From CAYPTB01 sp964413535 (GTDB taxonomy: Bacteria > Planctomycetota > UBA1135 > GCA-002686595): a stretch of DNA of 64,000 nucleotides. A program made the translations under genes and the position numbers. The stretch is taken from positions 4,499 to 68,498 of the forward strand of contig CAYPTB010000058.1 in NCBI GenBank assembly GCA_964413535.1, in the 5' to 3' direction. Positions 1-8,646 of the stretch are shown here, one piece after another (the first letter of the stretch is position 1; the number at the start of each line of letters is the position of its first letter). The notes under the pieces were generated by a model, which was given only the letters and a program-made list of their open reading frames with translations, made no database searches and was not told the DNA's origin.

Positions 1-99
1 GAGGAGCGCGCGCACGCGCTGCACCGAGCCGCGCTCGTCCTCGCTCCGGGAACCGTCGTCTATCCGGCCGGCGGCGCCGCGCAGCGCGAGCTCTTCTGA
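1..99 (+). CDS. 3' end of an unidentified gene (partial, cut by left edge)
   Basis: The frame that begins at base 1 stays open for 32 codons and ends at a TGA at 97-99. Codon third positions are mostly G or C, as in the confident genes nearby, which supports real coding sequence. The visible peptide is basic to neutral and ends in ELF. It has no recognisable domain, so no function is assigned. The stop is followed by a gap of more than 300 bases before the next gene on the same strand. It could instead be chance open frame in GC-rich DNA. Confidence 0.4.
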   Translation, partial: EERAHALHRAALVLAPGTVVYPAGGAAQRELF

Positions 100-414
100 G
101 CGCGGGGGCTTTTCCGATCAGATTTGTGTAAGGCGTGGTAGCGACGCGAGTCTGCGCGCGAGCTCGAGCGTCCGTCGCTCTGTGGGTGAACCCGTCCCCG
201 GGCGTCGAGAGCGCCGGTTGCGCCCACGGTTGCGGGGAGTGCTCGCGCCGATTCGCGCGACGAACTGCGAAAACTCGTTGCATCGGAGTGCGGTGTCTCG
301 GACCTGAGACTGAAGCGCGGTGCGCTCGCGTCCGCACGCGATTGTCGACTGGAGGGACGCACCTAGAATCGCGCGCCAGCCTTCCGATTCGCACCGGAAC
401 ATCAAGGAGAAAAC
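100..414. other. Intergenic region upstream of the small secreted protein
   Basis: I see no convincing gene here. The only clear signal is a purine-rich ribosome-binding site (AGGAG) ending about 6 bases before the ATG at 415. Open frames on both strands run through this stretch but are rich in Arg and Ser and look like GC-driven shadows. Confidence 0.5.
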
Positions 415-807
415 ATGAAAGCACTCGGCACTTCGATCCTCGTCTCCATCGTCCTGCTCGTGACCGCGTGGAGCGGACTCGGTTCGACCGCGGTCGCCGC
501 GGAGACCGCGCGCGGCGCCGGAACGGGCAACTTGAGCGTCGCCACCGTGAACGCTGCCGGCAAGCCCGTCGCGGGCGCGCTCGTGAACGTCTTCGCGTCG
601 GGCGGCGGCGCCGTCGCGTCCGGGACGACGAACGCGAATGGCAAGATCGTCTTCTCCGGTCTCGCCGCGGGCAGCTACGGCATCTTCGCCTCCAAGACGA
701 TGGTCGTGTCCGGCTTCCCGATCGCGATCTACGGCAGCGCCAACGCTACCGTGAAGGCGAACAAGACGACCGGCGTGATCGTGGCGCTCGTCAACTCCGC
801 GCCCTGA
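415..807 (+). CDS. Small secreted protein with one carboxypeptidase-regulatory-like domain
   Basis: The 130-residue product starts with a clear Sec signal peptide: a Lys near the N-terminus, a hydrophobic stretch at about residues 6-27, then an Ala-rich cleavage zone near AVAAE. The rest, from about residue 38, fits one carboxypeptidase-regulatory-like (CarboxypepD_reg) beta-sandwich. It has the VNAAGKPVAGALVNVF strand pair and the later TNANGKIVFSGLAAGSY turn typical of the fold. A good ribosome-binding site (AAGGAG) precedes the ATG. Such small exported domains are common in planctomycetes and probably act at the envelope as binding or structural units. It lies 130 bases upstream of a sigma factor fused to the same fold, so the two may act together. 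That link is inference. Confidence 0.75.
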   Translation: MKALGTSILVSIVLLVTAWSGLGSTAVAAETARGAGTGNLSVATVNAAGKPVAGALVNVFASGGGAVASGTTNANGKIVFSGLAAGSYGIFASKTMVVSGFPIAIYGSANATVKANKTTGVIVALVNSAP

Positions 808-937
808 TCGGATCCGCGCTCCGTGCGATGCCGCGTCGCGCCATGCCCCGCGCGGCGCGGCGCGCACGGACTTCCGGCCGGCCGTTCGCCCCGAGGGTTG
901 CGGAAACGGGCGCAACCGGAGATGACGGTTCCTTCCC

Positions 938-2956
938 ATGTCGCTCCCCTCCGAGATCCAAGAGCACCGCCGACGGCTCCTCGCGCTCGCCCGGCACCTC
1001 GTCTCCGATCTACACCGCGCCGAGGACCTCGTCCAGGACACCTATGTCTCGGCGCTCGAGCGCGGAGCCGCGGAGGAGCCCCTCGGTTGGGCGCGGTCGT
1101 GGCGGCGGATGCGCGAGACCCTGCGCCTCAAGGCGCGCGAAGCGTTCCGCCAGGAGGACCGGCGCAAGCGTCGCGAGCGCGCGGCCGCCGCGCGCGAGTG
1201 CGACGAGTCGGGGGTGCCCGGCCGCGACGAGCCGACCTACCTCACGGCCATCGCCGAAGAGGTCGAGCGTCTGGAGGAACCGTATCGAACGACGCTCCGG
1301 CTGCGCTTCCTCGACGAGTGGCCGCCGCGCCGCATCGCGCGCGAGCTCGCCCTGCCGGTGCAGACGGTGTACTCGCGCATCGGTCGCGGTTCGGCGCTCC
1401 TGCGCGAGCGGCTCGAGCGCAGGTTGGGAGCGCTCGCGCCGCTCCTCTTGCTGGCGCGCGGCGCGCGAACGACGCCGCCACGTGCGCAGGGTGTTCGCCC
1501 GCCGCGCTTCGCCGTTGCCGCGGGCGCCGCGGTCGCTGCGGTCGCCGCCGGAACCGCGCTGTGGGTCGCCGCGGTCGATCCCGGCTCGCTCGATGGTGAT
1601 CGAGCGGTCGCTGGGGCCTGGGACGTTGTCGCGCGGGCGCCCGATCTCGGGCCTGCCGCGCCGGTCCGGGTGCTCGCACCCATCGCCGTCGATCCGCTCG
1701 TCGCGCCGCCGCGAGCGGTGGACCCCGACCTGCAAGCGGGGCGCGTGGTCGACTCCACGGGTCGTCCCGTCGCGGGCGCGGAGGTGTCGTTCGAGCGCGG
1801 GATCCTCGCGTTCCTGACGACTTCGGTGGAGCAGACCAGGTTCACCGCGCAGAGCGTGGAAGCTCGCACGACGAGCCGCGCCGACGGGAGTTTCGAGCTC
1901 GCGCTCTCGCGAACGGTGGAAGGCCGCGTGATCGCGCGGTCGTCCGGTCTCGCGCCGCTCGTGGCCGTGATGGTCCCCGTGCCGCTCGGCATCGAGTGCA
2001 TCGAGCTCGTCGTGGCGCCGGCTGCTCGGCTCGGCGGCGTCGTGCTCGACCGAGAGCGCACCCCCGTGCGCGACGCCTACGTCGTCCTGCGCGCGCCCGC
2101 CGCGTTCCTGGCCGCGCTCGAGCACGAGGATCGCACTTGGCACGCGGGGGTCCACGCCGTGACGGACGCCGAGGGACGGTTCGCGCTCCAAGACGCTTGG
2201 GATCTCCCCGGCTCGCGCGTCGAGCTCTACCGCTCCGACCTCACACGGCACCTCGTGCTCGCCGGCGGCGAACGCGAGCTAGAGCTCGTCGTCGAGGAAC
2301 TGTGCGCCGACGGGGAGAGCCTGCGCGGCTACGTCGTGACACCCACGCTCGAGCCGATCGCCGGCGCGGGCGTGTTCGCGGGTCGCGAGAACCGCCGCTC
2401 GGCCGCGGACGGCTCGTTCGAGCTCCCGCTCGCCGCGCTCGAGGAACTCGATCGGATCTGGGCCGTCGCGCGCGGCTCGCTCCCGGTTGCGTACGACCTC
2501 CCGCGCCTCGCGAACGGGAGGCTCGACCTGCCGCCCGAGATCCTGGTCGAGATCGGCGAGCACGCGCTCGCGATCACGGGCACGGTGGTGGACTCCGACG
2601 GGCGCCCGATCCCGCGCGCGAGGGTCTGGTGCGCGGACCCGACGCCCTTCGCGCCCGACCTGACGGGAGGCGTGCTCGAGGTGTGGATCGCCGGCGAGAA
2701 CGCGGGCGACCCCTACGTCGTGGCCGACGCCGGCGGCGCCTTCGTGCTGCCGCACCTCATGCGGCGCGCGTACCGAGTCGGCGCGCTCGAGCGCGCGACG
2801 TTGCGCTCGGTGGTGAGCGAGCCGATCGCCGCCGGCTCGCGGGACATCGTGCTGACGATCGCGACGGACGCCCCGCTCGAGCCCTTCGACGGCGTGGCGG
2901 TCGACGTCCACGGGGCGCCGCTCGCGGGCGTCACGCTCTCGCTCGAGCGCCCATGA
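938..2956 (+). CDS. ECF-type sigma factor fused via a membrane helix to carboxypeptidase-regulatory-like repeats
   Basis: Residues 1-165 read as an ECF sigma factor. Region 2 carries AEDLVQDTYVSALERG (about 28-43), and region 4 is a helix-turn-helix around RLRFLDEWPPRRIARELALP and TVYSRIGRG (about 121-151). One hydrophobic segment follows at about 191-213. The rest holds several carboxypeptidase-regulatory-like units, with starts near residue 265 (VVDSTGRPVAGAEV), 360, 450, 550 and 655. Predicted topology is sigma domain inside, repeats outside. The gene would therefore encode a transcription factor tethered to the membrane, possibly released or gated by envelope signals; that is inference. 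The frame ends at a TGA at 2954-2956 in the middle of the last beta-sandwich, and the missing half continues in the next frame (2953-3456). Confidence 0.75.
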   Translation: MSLPSEIQEHRRRLLALARHLVSDLHRAEDLVQDTYVSALERGAAEEPLGWARSWRRMRETLRLKAREAFRQEDRRKRRERAAAARECDESGVPGRDEPTYLTAIAEEVERLEEPYRTTLRLRFLDEWPPRRIARELALPVQTVYSRIGRGSALLRERLERRLGALAPLLLLARGARTTPPRAQGVRPPRFAVAAGAAVAAVAAGTALWVAAVDPGSLDGDRAVAGAWDVVARAPDLGPAAPVRVLAPIAVDPLVAPPRAVDPDLQAGRVVDSTGRPVAGAEVSFERGILAFLTTSVEQTRFTAQSVEARTTSRADGSFELALSRTVEGRVIARSSGLAPLVAVMVPVPLGIECIELVVAPAARLGGVVLDRERTPVRDAYVVLRAPAAFLAALEHEDRTWHAGVHAVTDAEGRFALQDAWDLPGSRVELYRSDLTRHLVLAGGERELELVVEELCADGESLRGYVVTPTLEPIAGAGVFAGRENRRSAADGSFELPLAALEELDRIWAVARGSLPVAYDLPRLANGRLDLPPEILVEIGEHALAITGTVVDSDGRPIPRARVWCADPTPFAPDLTGGVLEVWIAGENAGDPYVVADAGGAFVLPHLMRRAYRVGALERATLRSVVSEPIAAGSRDIVLTIATDAPLEPFDGVAVDVHGAPLAGVTLSLERP

Positions 2957-3456
2957 GCCTGATCGAGTCGACGGAGGGCGGGCGCGCGCACCAGTTCGCC
3001 ATGCCGGGCGCCGTGGTCGTTACGGACGCCCTCGGACGCTTCGCCTTCGCGGCGGCGCCCGAGGATGGGTGCCTGCTGCGCGTCGGCGGCAAAGGCGTCT
3101 TCGACGGCGCCGCGCCGCTGCCCCGTGCGCGTCGCGGCGCGACCGTCGTCGTGCCGCGCGTTGCGCGCTTGCACGTGCGGGCGCACGGGCTCGGAGGCAA
3201 TCGCCTCGACGTCCGTCTCCTCGACGCGAACGGCGAAGCGCTCGTCCTGCATCCCGCCGCCGACATGGACCTTTCGATCATGCTCCAGCCGCGTCGCTTC
3301 CTGTCGCTCGCGGACGGAACTTGCGAACTGCGGGTGCCCGACACGGGACGCACGCTCGTGCTCGAGAGCGAAGGCGTGGAGCTCGTCCGTCGCGCCGTGG
3401 AGCCCGTAGCCGGAGCGGTGGTCGTGGTCGGCTCGCGCCCGGAGCGAGCTCAGTAG
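2953..3456 (+). pseudogene. Displaced C-terminal part of the sigma/CarboxypepD fusion (frameshifted, or a coupled second ORF)
   Basis: An ATG at 2953 overlaps the upstream TGA as ATGA and opens 167 codons. The peptide does not look like an independent protein. Its first part supplies the missing second half of the beta-sandwich that begins upstream: VAVDVHGAPLAGVTL in the first frame is completed by VVTDALGRFAFAA here. It then continues with a further domain of the same style and no signal peptide or membrane helix. The simplest reading is a -1 frameshift, either in the genome or in the assembly. Translational coupling through ATGA, or programmed frameshifting, would give two chains or a fused product. 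The end at 3456 overlaps the convergent pseudopilin stop by a few bases. Confidence 0.6.
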
Positions 3457-3962
3457 CCGTCGTCGGTGTAGTGGCTCGTACTGCCGTCGATCGACAGCCG
3501 GCCGGTTTCGGCCTCGACGTGCACGATGCGCTGGTCGCCCTGGAACTCGAGCGTGATGCGCGCGCCGGTCTTCGGCACGCCGCGCGTGTCGTACAGCAGG
3601 GTTTCGCCTTCCCCGAGCGCCACGTCGGTGATTCGTACGCCGCGGAAGACGGCATCGCGGTCGTAGGAGCGGCGGAGCTCCGTCGCCTCGCCGAGCTCGT
3701 AGATCCCGTCGTCGATGCGGTAGCCGTCACCGGCCTCGTCGAACTGCACTTGCACGTCCCGGCTGATGTAGGCGGCGCGGTTCTGCGCCGCGCGCAGGTC
3801 CTTCGCGAGCAGGATCGCGGCCTTCTCGAGCGTGACCTCCGCGCGCTCGAAGAACGACGGAACGGCGAGCGACGCCACGGCCGCGATCAACACGAGCGCC
3901 ACGACCAGATCGGTGAGCGTGAAGCCTCCGCGGACGCTCTCTTGTTTGCCGATTCGGATCAC
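3450..3962 (-). CDS. Type II secretion/type IV pilus GspH-like pseudopilin
   Basis: The 170-residue product has a class III prepilin leader. A short basic N-terminus ends in GG, followed by FTLTDLVVAL and a hydrophobic helix to about residue 34. This is the site cut and methylated by prepilin peptidase. The usual Glu at mature position 5 is Asp here. The C-terminal part is a beta-rich minor pseudopilin domain of GspH/FimT style. The gene starts with GTG at 3960-3962. No other type II secretion or pilus genes are in the window, so it is an orphan. Its stop overlaps the convergent upstream gene end by 7 bases. It could sit at the tip of a pseudopilus; the precise system is unknown. Confidence 0.75.
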   Translation of the reverse strand: MIRIGKQESVRGGFTLTDLVVALVLIAAVASLAVPSFFERAEVTLEKAAILLAKDLRAAQNRAAYISRDVQVQFDEAGDGYRIDDGIYELGEATELRRSYDRDAVFRGVRITDVALGEGETLLYDTRGVPKTGARITLEFQGDQRIVHVEAETGRLSIDGSTSHYTDDGY

Positions 3963-4363
3963 GGGCCTCTGCGGAGTCCTTCGGGCCGTGCGAGCCCAGA
4001 GATCCTAGCCTGCATCCCTCTCCAGCCGCCGGCTGCAACGCCGCAATTCCCGGCATCGGCTGCGTTGGGCTGGGTCGCCCGCCTGGCATCTACCAGCACT
4101 TGCGACGTTTCATTCGCCATCTGGTGAGAGAGGCAGGGAGGGATACGCGGGTTGCGGCCGGGAACGGCGTGTCGCGTTTCGCCGTCGGGCTGGCCGTCGG
4201 CAACCCGCGCGAGGCCGCCGCGATCCCTCCGGCGCCGAGTGCTGGCCCGGGGTCCTTTCGGTTTCTCTGCTCGGCGCTCTTGAGATCGAGGCGGCCGGCG
4301 GCCGGAAAGCCCTTCGCCTGGGACGAAGGTCCGAAGACCCAGGCATCCCGGAGGCGAAGCGGC
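3963..4363. other. Intergenic region between pseudopilin start and flotillin stop
   Basis: About 400 bases with no gene I can support. The part next to 3962 should hold the pseudopilin promoter, but no clear -35/-10 pair is visible. The part next to 4364 holds overlapping inverted repeats that may end the flotillin transcript (listed separately). Confidence 0.5.
4313..4359 (-). terminator. Possible hairpin terminator after flotillin
   Basis: Just beyond the flotillin stop, GCCTGGG at 4317-4323 can pair with CCCAGGC at 4338-4344. TTCGCCT at 4313-4319 can alternatively pair with AGGCGAA at 4352-4358. The two pairings compete. There is no U-tract, so termination is only suggested. Confidence 0.3.
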
Positions 4364-6028
4364 CTACTCTTCGGCGTCCGCCGTTCCCGCTTCGCCCTTC
4401 GAGCTCTTCGAGCCCTTGCGTTCCGGGGGTTGCGCGGCGGCGCCGTCGCGCGCGGAGGCCTTCTCGTCCACCAGCTTCGCGAAGTACTCGGGCATCTCGA
4501 CGCCGCCCACGTCCTTCATGATCTGCATCATGGGCGGGAGCGCGGCGCCGAGGCCGCGCAGGAATCCGGCCGCGCCGCCGCCGGCCGCCCCGTTCCCGCC
4601 GTCCCACACGACCACCTTGTCGAACTTCACGTTCGAGATGGCCTTCGCCGCCGTCTCCGACAGCTTGTCGAGGTGCTCGAGCATGAGCATCTGGAACGCG
4701 GCCTGAGCGCCGCCGCAAGCGTCGACGATGGCCTGCAGACCGAGACCCTTCTTCGCCAGGATCTCGTACTGACCGCGCGCCTCGGCTTCGAGCATGGCGT
4801 AGATCGCCGACGCCTCGCCCTCGGCCTCGATGCGCCGTTTCTGCGCGGAGGCTTCCGCGTCGACGATCGTCTGCGCCTTCTCGGCCCGTGCGACCGACTC
4901 GAGCTCGGCGCGCTTCTCGGCCTCGAGCTTCTTCCCTTGCGCTTCGGCGGCCTTGGCCTGCGCCAGGTACTGCGCCTCGAGGACCGCGGCCTCCGCGACG
5001 CGCTTCTGGGTCTCGCCCGTCTTGTAGGCATCCGCCTCGCGCACCTTGAGCTCGGCGACCGAGGTCGCGATGGCCGCCTTCGACTCGTTCTCGCCGCTCA
5101 CGGCGCGCGCGTCGGCGCTGGCGACCGCGATGCGCATCTCGCGCTCCGCCTCGCGGACCTGCGCTTCGCGCTGCAGGTCGGCCGCGCGCTCGCCTACTTG
5201 GCGCTCCTTCTCGAGGTCGGCGATCTTCACCGCGCGGTCCCGGGCTGCTTCGGTCGTGCCGATGTCGCGCGTCTTCTCCGCGTTCGCGACCTGGATGGCG
5301 CGCTCGCGCTGGGCGGCCGCCACGCCGATGGCGCCGAGCTTCTCCTGCTCGGCCACGTCGATCAAGGCCTGCTGGATGGCCTCCGACGCCGCCCGCCGTC
5401 CGATCGCCTCGATGTAGCCGGACTGATCCGTGATGTCCTTGATGTTCACGTTGATCAGCACGAGGCCGATCTTCTTGAGCTCGGGCTCGAGCGAGGCCTG
5501 GATGCTCGTGAGGAACACGTCCCGGTCGCGGTTGATCTCCTCGATCCGCATCGAGGCGATCACCTGGCGCAGTTGGCCGAAGATGATGTCCTCCGCCTGT
5601 TTGGTCACTTCCACCGCCGAGAGCCCTAGCAAGCGCTGTGCGGCGTTGGTCATCGAGGCGTCGTCCGTTCCGATCGCCACCGTGAAGACGCTCGGCACGG
5701 CGACGCGGATGTTCTCGATCGAGAGCGCTCCCTCGAGCGGGATGTCGATCTGCATCGGGTCCAGCGAGAGGTACTCGTAATCCTCGAGGACCGGCCACAC
5801 CAAGGCGCCGCCGCCGTGCAACGTGCGCGCGACGCGACCCTGCTTCGAGCGCCCGTAGATCACGAGGATGCGGTTGCTCGGGCAGCGCTTGTAGCGCCTC
5901 GCAAAGGCGATGAAGACGCTGAAGACGATGAGCGCGACCGCCAGAACGGCCAGGGTCAAGGGGATGTTCGACGCGTCGTTCGCGCCGCCGAAGAATCCCT
6001 CCTGTAGGAATGCCAACGTTCGATTCAT
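4364..6028 (-). CDS. Flotillin family membrane-scaffold protein
   Basis: The protein has one membrane helix (about residues 22-43), then an SPFH/band-7 domain (about 60-230), then a long Glu/Ala/Arg-rich coiled coil (about 240-420). The conserved flotillin C-terminal region and an acidic tail follow. Flotillins organise membrane microdomains and oligomerise through the coiled coil. A GTG three codons upstream is possible, but I prefer the ATG at 6026-6028 because AGGAGG lies about 6-8 bases before it. The NfeD-like gene ends 12 bases upstream on the same strand. This is the yqiJ/yqiK- or yuaF/yuaG-type pairing, so the two are almost certainly co-transcribed and act together in the membrane. 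Confidence 0.92.
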   Translation of the reverse strand: MNRTLAFLQEGFFGGANDASNIPLTLAVLAVALIVFSVFIAFARRYKRCPSNRILVIYGRSKQGRVARTLHGGGALVWPVLEDYEYLSLDPMQIDIPLEGALSIENIRVAVPSVFTVAIGTDDASMTNAAQRLLGLSAVEVTKQAEDIIFGQLRQVIASMRIEEINRDRDVFLTSIQASLEPELKKIGLVLINVNIKDITDQSGYIEAIGRRAASEAIQQALIDVAEQEKLGAIGVAAAQRERAIQVANAEKTRDIGTTEAARDRAVKIADLEKERQVGERAADLQREAQVREAEREMRIAVASADARAVSGENESKAAIATSVAELKVREADAYKTGETQKRVAEAAVLEAQYLAQAKAAEAQGKKLEAEKRAELESVARAEKAQTIVDAEASAQKRRIEAEGEASAIYAMLEAEARGQYEILAKKGLGLQAIVDACGGAQAAFQMLMLEHLDKLSETAAKAISNVKFDKVVVWDGGNGAAGGGAAGFLRGLGAALPPMMQIMKDVGGVEMPEYFAKLVDEKASARDGAAAQPPERKGSKSSKGEAGTADAEE

Positions 6029-6040
6029 GCTCTCCACCTC

Positions 6041-6643
6041 CTACAGCCCTTCGACCAGGAACGTGTCTTCGGTCTTCATCTCGACGATCCGGCAATCGCT
6101 GCCGGAGGGCAGCGTCTCACCCGTGGTCACCGCGTCGAACTCGACGCTCCGGCCCTGCATCATCACCGTGATCTTGCCCTTGCCCGCCAGGGCGCCGGGG
6201 ATGCGCAAGTAGACGCGCGCCGTCTTGCCGAGCGCCTGCTTGGGCTCGAGGTTGCCCTGCGACTGGAGCCGCTGGAAGACGAGCATCATGTAAGCGACCA
6301 GGAACATGACCGACGAGCCCGCGGCGAAGGCCGCGAGGGCGCTGAGTCCGCTGCCCCAGCCGGCTTCCGTCCCGTACCACCCGACCAGGCCGAAGAGCGT
6401 CAGGAAGCTCGACATCGTGCGGATCGAGAGGAAGTTCGCCGATCCGTCCCCGGCGTCGAGGTCATCCGCGTCGACGTCGGCATCGATATCGGTGTCGCCG
6501 CCGATCCCGAAGAGGTTCAGGCCCGCCTGTCCGAGCAGCACCGTTCCGCCTGCCACCGCGCAGCCGATGTATACCTTGACGATCGTCCACTCGGAGAAGT
6601 GGTCCTTGAACCAGTTCAGAGCGTTCTGGAGGAAGCCATCCAT
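6041..6643 (-). CDS. NfeD-like membrane protein with C-terminal OB fold (flotillin partner)
   Basis: The 200-residue product has a first membrane helix at about 21-46, an Asp-rich loop (DTDIDADVDADDLDAGD, about 50-66), and two more helices between about 75 and 127. A beta-rich C-terminal domain (about 135-200) fits the OB fold of NfeD-type proteins. The start is the ATG at 6641-6643, which has a strong ribosome-binding site (AAGGAGG) upstream. It is the first gene of a two-gene operon with the flotillin. Known NfeD-like partners help place or stabilise flotillin assemblies; the same role here is inferred from gene order. Confidence 0.85.
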   Translation of the reverse strand: MDGFLQNALNWFKDHFSEWTIVKVYIGCAVAGGTVLLGQAGLNLFGIGGDTDIDADVDADDLDAGDGSANFLSIRTMSSFLTLFGLVGWYGTEAGWGSGLSALAAFAAGSSVMFLVAYMMLVFQRLQSQGNLEPKQALGKTARVYLRIPGALAGKGKITVMMQGRSVEFDAVTTGETLPSGSDCRIVEMKTEDTFLVEGL

Positions 6644-6719
6644 CGTCGTTCCCCTCCTTCCGTCCGACGGGCGCCGCCGCGCCGAATCGCGCCGGCGCAT
6701 TCTAACGGGATGGAAGCGC

Positions 6720-7613
6720 TCAGAAGATCCAAGTGAGCGAGGCGCCGAACACCGCGGCGACCTCGACACCGTCGTCGACGAGCTCCTCTCCGTCCGCGTC
6801 GATCTCCAGGTTGCGGTCGGCCAGGCCTCCGAACAACTCGATGTCGAGACCCCTCGCGTGCCAAACGAGCCCGGCGAGTCCGCTGATCTCGGAGTCCACG
6901 ACGGCGGCGTCCCGCAGCGTATTCTGGTCCTTCAAACGGAACTGCCGCTCGTCGAGCCGCAGGCTGGCGTAGAGGTCCAAACGCTCGTTGGCGCGGTAGC
7001 TGGCGAGCAAGCCTGGATCGGCGGAAGCGATCACCGAGAAGCGCAGGTCGTCGGTGACGCGCCAATCCACGAGCGGCAAGGGGAAGAACTCGTCGTCCTC
7101 TTCGAGCCGCGTGCGTCCCGCGATCCCGAGGCCGAGCTCGAGCTTCTCGCTCGCGCGGAACAGGACGCCGAAAGCTCCTTCGCCGTACAGGCTTCCCGAG
7201 AGACTCACGTCGTCCGCTCTCCCGGACACGAGCGACAGGTCGAAGAACCAGCGCCGCTCGTCGCTCCCGGATGTGTAAGTGCCTCGGAGCGTGTCGTCCT
7301 TCGCGTCGTCGAAGGGGTCGGGGATGAACAGCATGGCGCCCGACCCGAAGTCGTACTTCGACTCCTCGTGCCGGTACGAGACCTCGGCGAACCCGCCCTC
7401 ATCGTCCCCGGGCCAGGTGCGCGCCAGCGTGCCTCCCCAACGCGTGATCTTGAGCTGGCCGCCGTCATCGAAGTCGGCCTCGGTGTACGCTCGACCGTCG
7501 ACGCGGAGCGACCAATCCGGTTCGTCCCGGTCGCCGAAGAGATCCTGTGCGAAAGCAGGGGATGCGAGGACGGAGAGGGCGAGGGCCGAAGCCGCGTGCG
7601 TGTGGAGCTTCAT
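6720..7613 (-). CDS. DUF6268-like outer-membrane beta-barrel protein
   Basis: The 297-residue product has a Sec signal peptide (MKLHTHAAS..., cleavage near AFAQD) and alternating short amphipathic strands through to a C-terminal aromatic, TWIF, as expected of an outer-membrane barrel. The pattern fits barrel proteins annotated as DUF6268 in planctomycetes; this is recognised from overall style, without a search. The start is the ATG at 7611-7613, because an upstream in-frame start would add a basic stretch ahead of the signal peptide. It lies 82 bases after the metal-binding lipoprotein gene on the same strand and may be read through from it. Whether it forms a pore or a structural barrel is unknown. 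Confidence 0.7.
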   Translation of the reverse strand: MKLHTHAASALALSVLASPAFAQDLFGDRDEPDWSLRVDGRAYTEADFDDGGQLKITRWGGTLARTWPGDDEGGFAEVSYRHEESKYDFGSGAMLFIPDPFDDAKDDTLRGTYTSGSDERRWFFDLSLVSGRADDVSLSGSLYGEGAFGVLFRASEKLELGLGIAGRTRLEEDDEFFPLPLVDWRVTDDLRFSVIASADPGLLASYRANERLDLYASLRLDERQFRLKDQNTLRDAAVVDSEISGLAGLVWHARGLDIELFGGLADRNLEIDADGEELVDDGVEVAAVFGASLTWIF

Positions 7614-7695
7614 CGTTCGCGCTTGGGGGGGGAGTTCGGAGCGGGGGCGCAGCATAGCGGGCGTCGGGTGCGGAAGCGCCGACTTCGGCTGCCGC

Positions 7696-8646
7696 TCAGC
7701 TGCCCTCGGCGAGGAGTTCGGCGAGTCGGGCCGCGTTGGCGCGCATGGCAGCGAGGTAGTCCCCCTGCGCCGGTCGATTCCCGCACGGATCGAACACCGC
7801 GACCCGGACTCCGCGCCGGGCGAGCAGCTCGGCCGTCTGCGCCAGGGGCTCCCCTTCCCAGAGCATGACGGTGGCGGGGTGCTCCGCGAGGAGCGCGTCG
7901 AGCTCCGTCCACCCGGCCGCGTCCGGCGCCTCTCCGGGCTCCCAGTGGACGGACTCGAGGTTCAGCTCGAAGGCCCGCGCCAGGTACTGGTACACGGGAT
8001 GCGAGGCCAGGAGCGGCCGGCGCGGCGCCTCCGCGAAGACCGCGCGGAGTTCGCGGTCGAGGTCGGCGAGCTCGCCGGCCAAGGCATCGAAGCCCGCGTG
8101 GAAGCCCTCCGCGCCGTTCGGACGCGCGCGCACGAGCGCGTCCCGCACGGCCTTCGCTTGCGCGGTCGCCAGCACCGGATCGAGCCACGTGGTGAAGGCC
8201 GTTCCCGAGTGCGAATGCGCACCCTGGGGTCCGTGGCTGTGCTCGACCGCGTTCTCGATCGCGATCAGCCGCTCGGCGAAGGACTTCGAAGTGTCGACCT
8301 GCGTCGCGAGCGGTAGCGAGGCTCTCTGGACCCACTTCTCGTAGCTCGCACCGTTTCGCAACACGAGGTCCGCGCGCTGGTAGTCGGCCACGACCGCGCG
8401 CCCCGGCGACCAGGACGCGGGATCCACGTCGGGCGGCGCGGGAAAGGTCACGTGGACGGGCTCACGCGAGCCCGCCGCCACGCGCTCCGCCATGAACGCG
8501 AGCGGATAGTTCGTGGTGTAGACGACGAGCGCGCCGGCCGGAGCGACGGAAGCCTCTTCCGCGGGCGAACTCTCGCGACTGCAAGCGACGAGCGCGACGA
8601 GCGCGACCATTGCGAGGAACTTCTTCGTCGGCGGAGTCGAGCTCAC
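7696..8646 (-). CDS. TroA/ZnuA-superfamily metal-binding lipoprotein with altered ligands
   Basis: The 316-residue product has a lipoprotein signal ending in LVAC (Cys 22) and the layout of metal ABC-transporter binding proteins. It has an N-terminal NYPLAFMAERVA strand-helix, a short His-rich insert (HSHGPQGAHSHS), WLDP, SHPVYQYLARAF, and a final VFDPCG. The later ligands (SHP His and FDP Asp) are present. The first His site, usually DPHxxEP, reads DPASWSP, and the HxWLDP His reads TTWLDP. The GTG start at 8644-8646 overlaps the stop of the SEC-C gene as GTGA, so translation is probably coupled. No permease or ATPase gene lies nearby. It may bind another ligand or serve a distant transporter. 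Confidence 0.75.
   Translation of the reverse strand: MSSTPPTKKFLAMVALVALVACSRESSPAEEASVAPAGALVVYTTNYPLAFMAERVAAGSREPVHVTFPAPPDVDPASWSPGRAVVADYQRADLVLRNGASYEKWVQRASLPLATQVDTSKSFAERLIAIENAVEHSHGPQGAHSHSGTAFTTWLDPVLATAQAKAVRDALVRARPNGAEGFHAGFDALAGELADLDRELRAVFAEAPRRPLLASHPVYQYLARAFELNLESVHWEPGEAPDAAGWTELDALLAEHPATVMLWEGEPLAQTAELLARRGVRVAVFDPCGNRPAQGDYLAAMRANAARLAELLAEGS

Noticed and set aside
7696..8646. Assignment as a complete zinc transporter locus
   Set aside because: No permease or ATPase gene is in the neighbourhood, and two metal ligands are missing.
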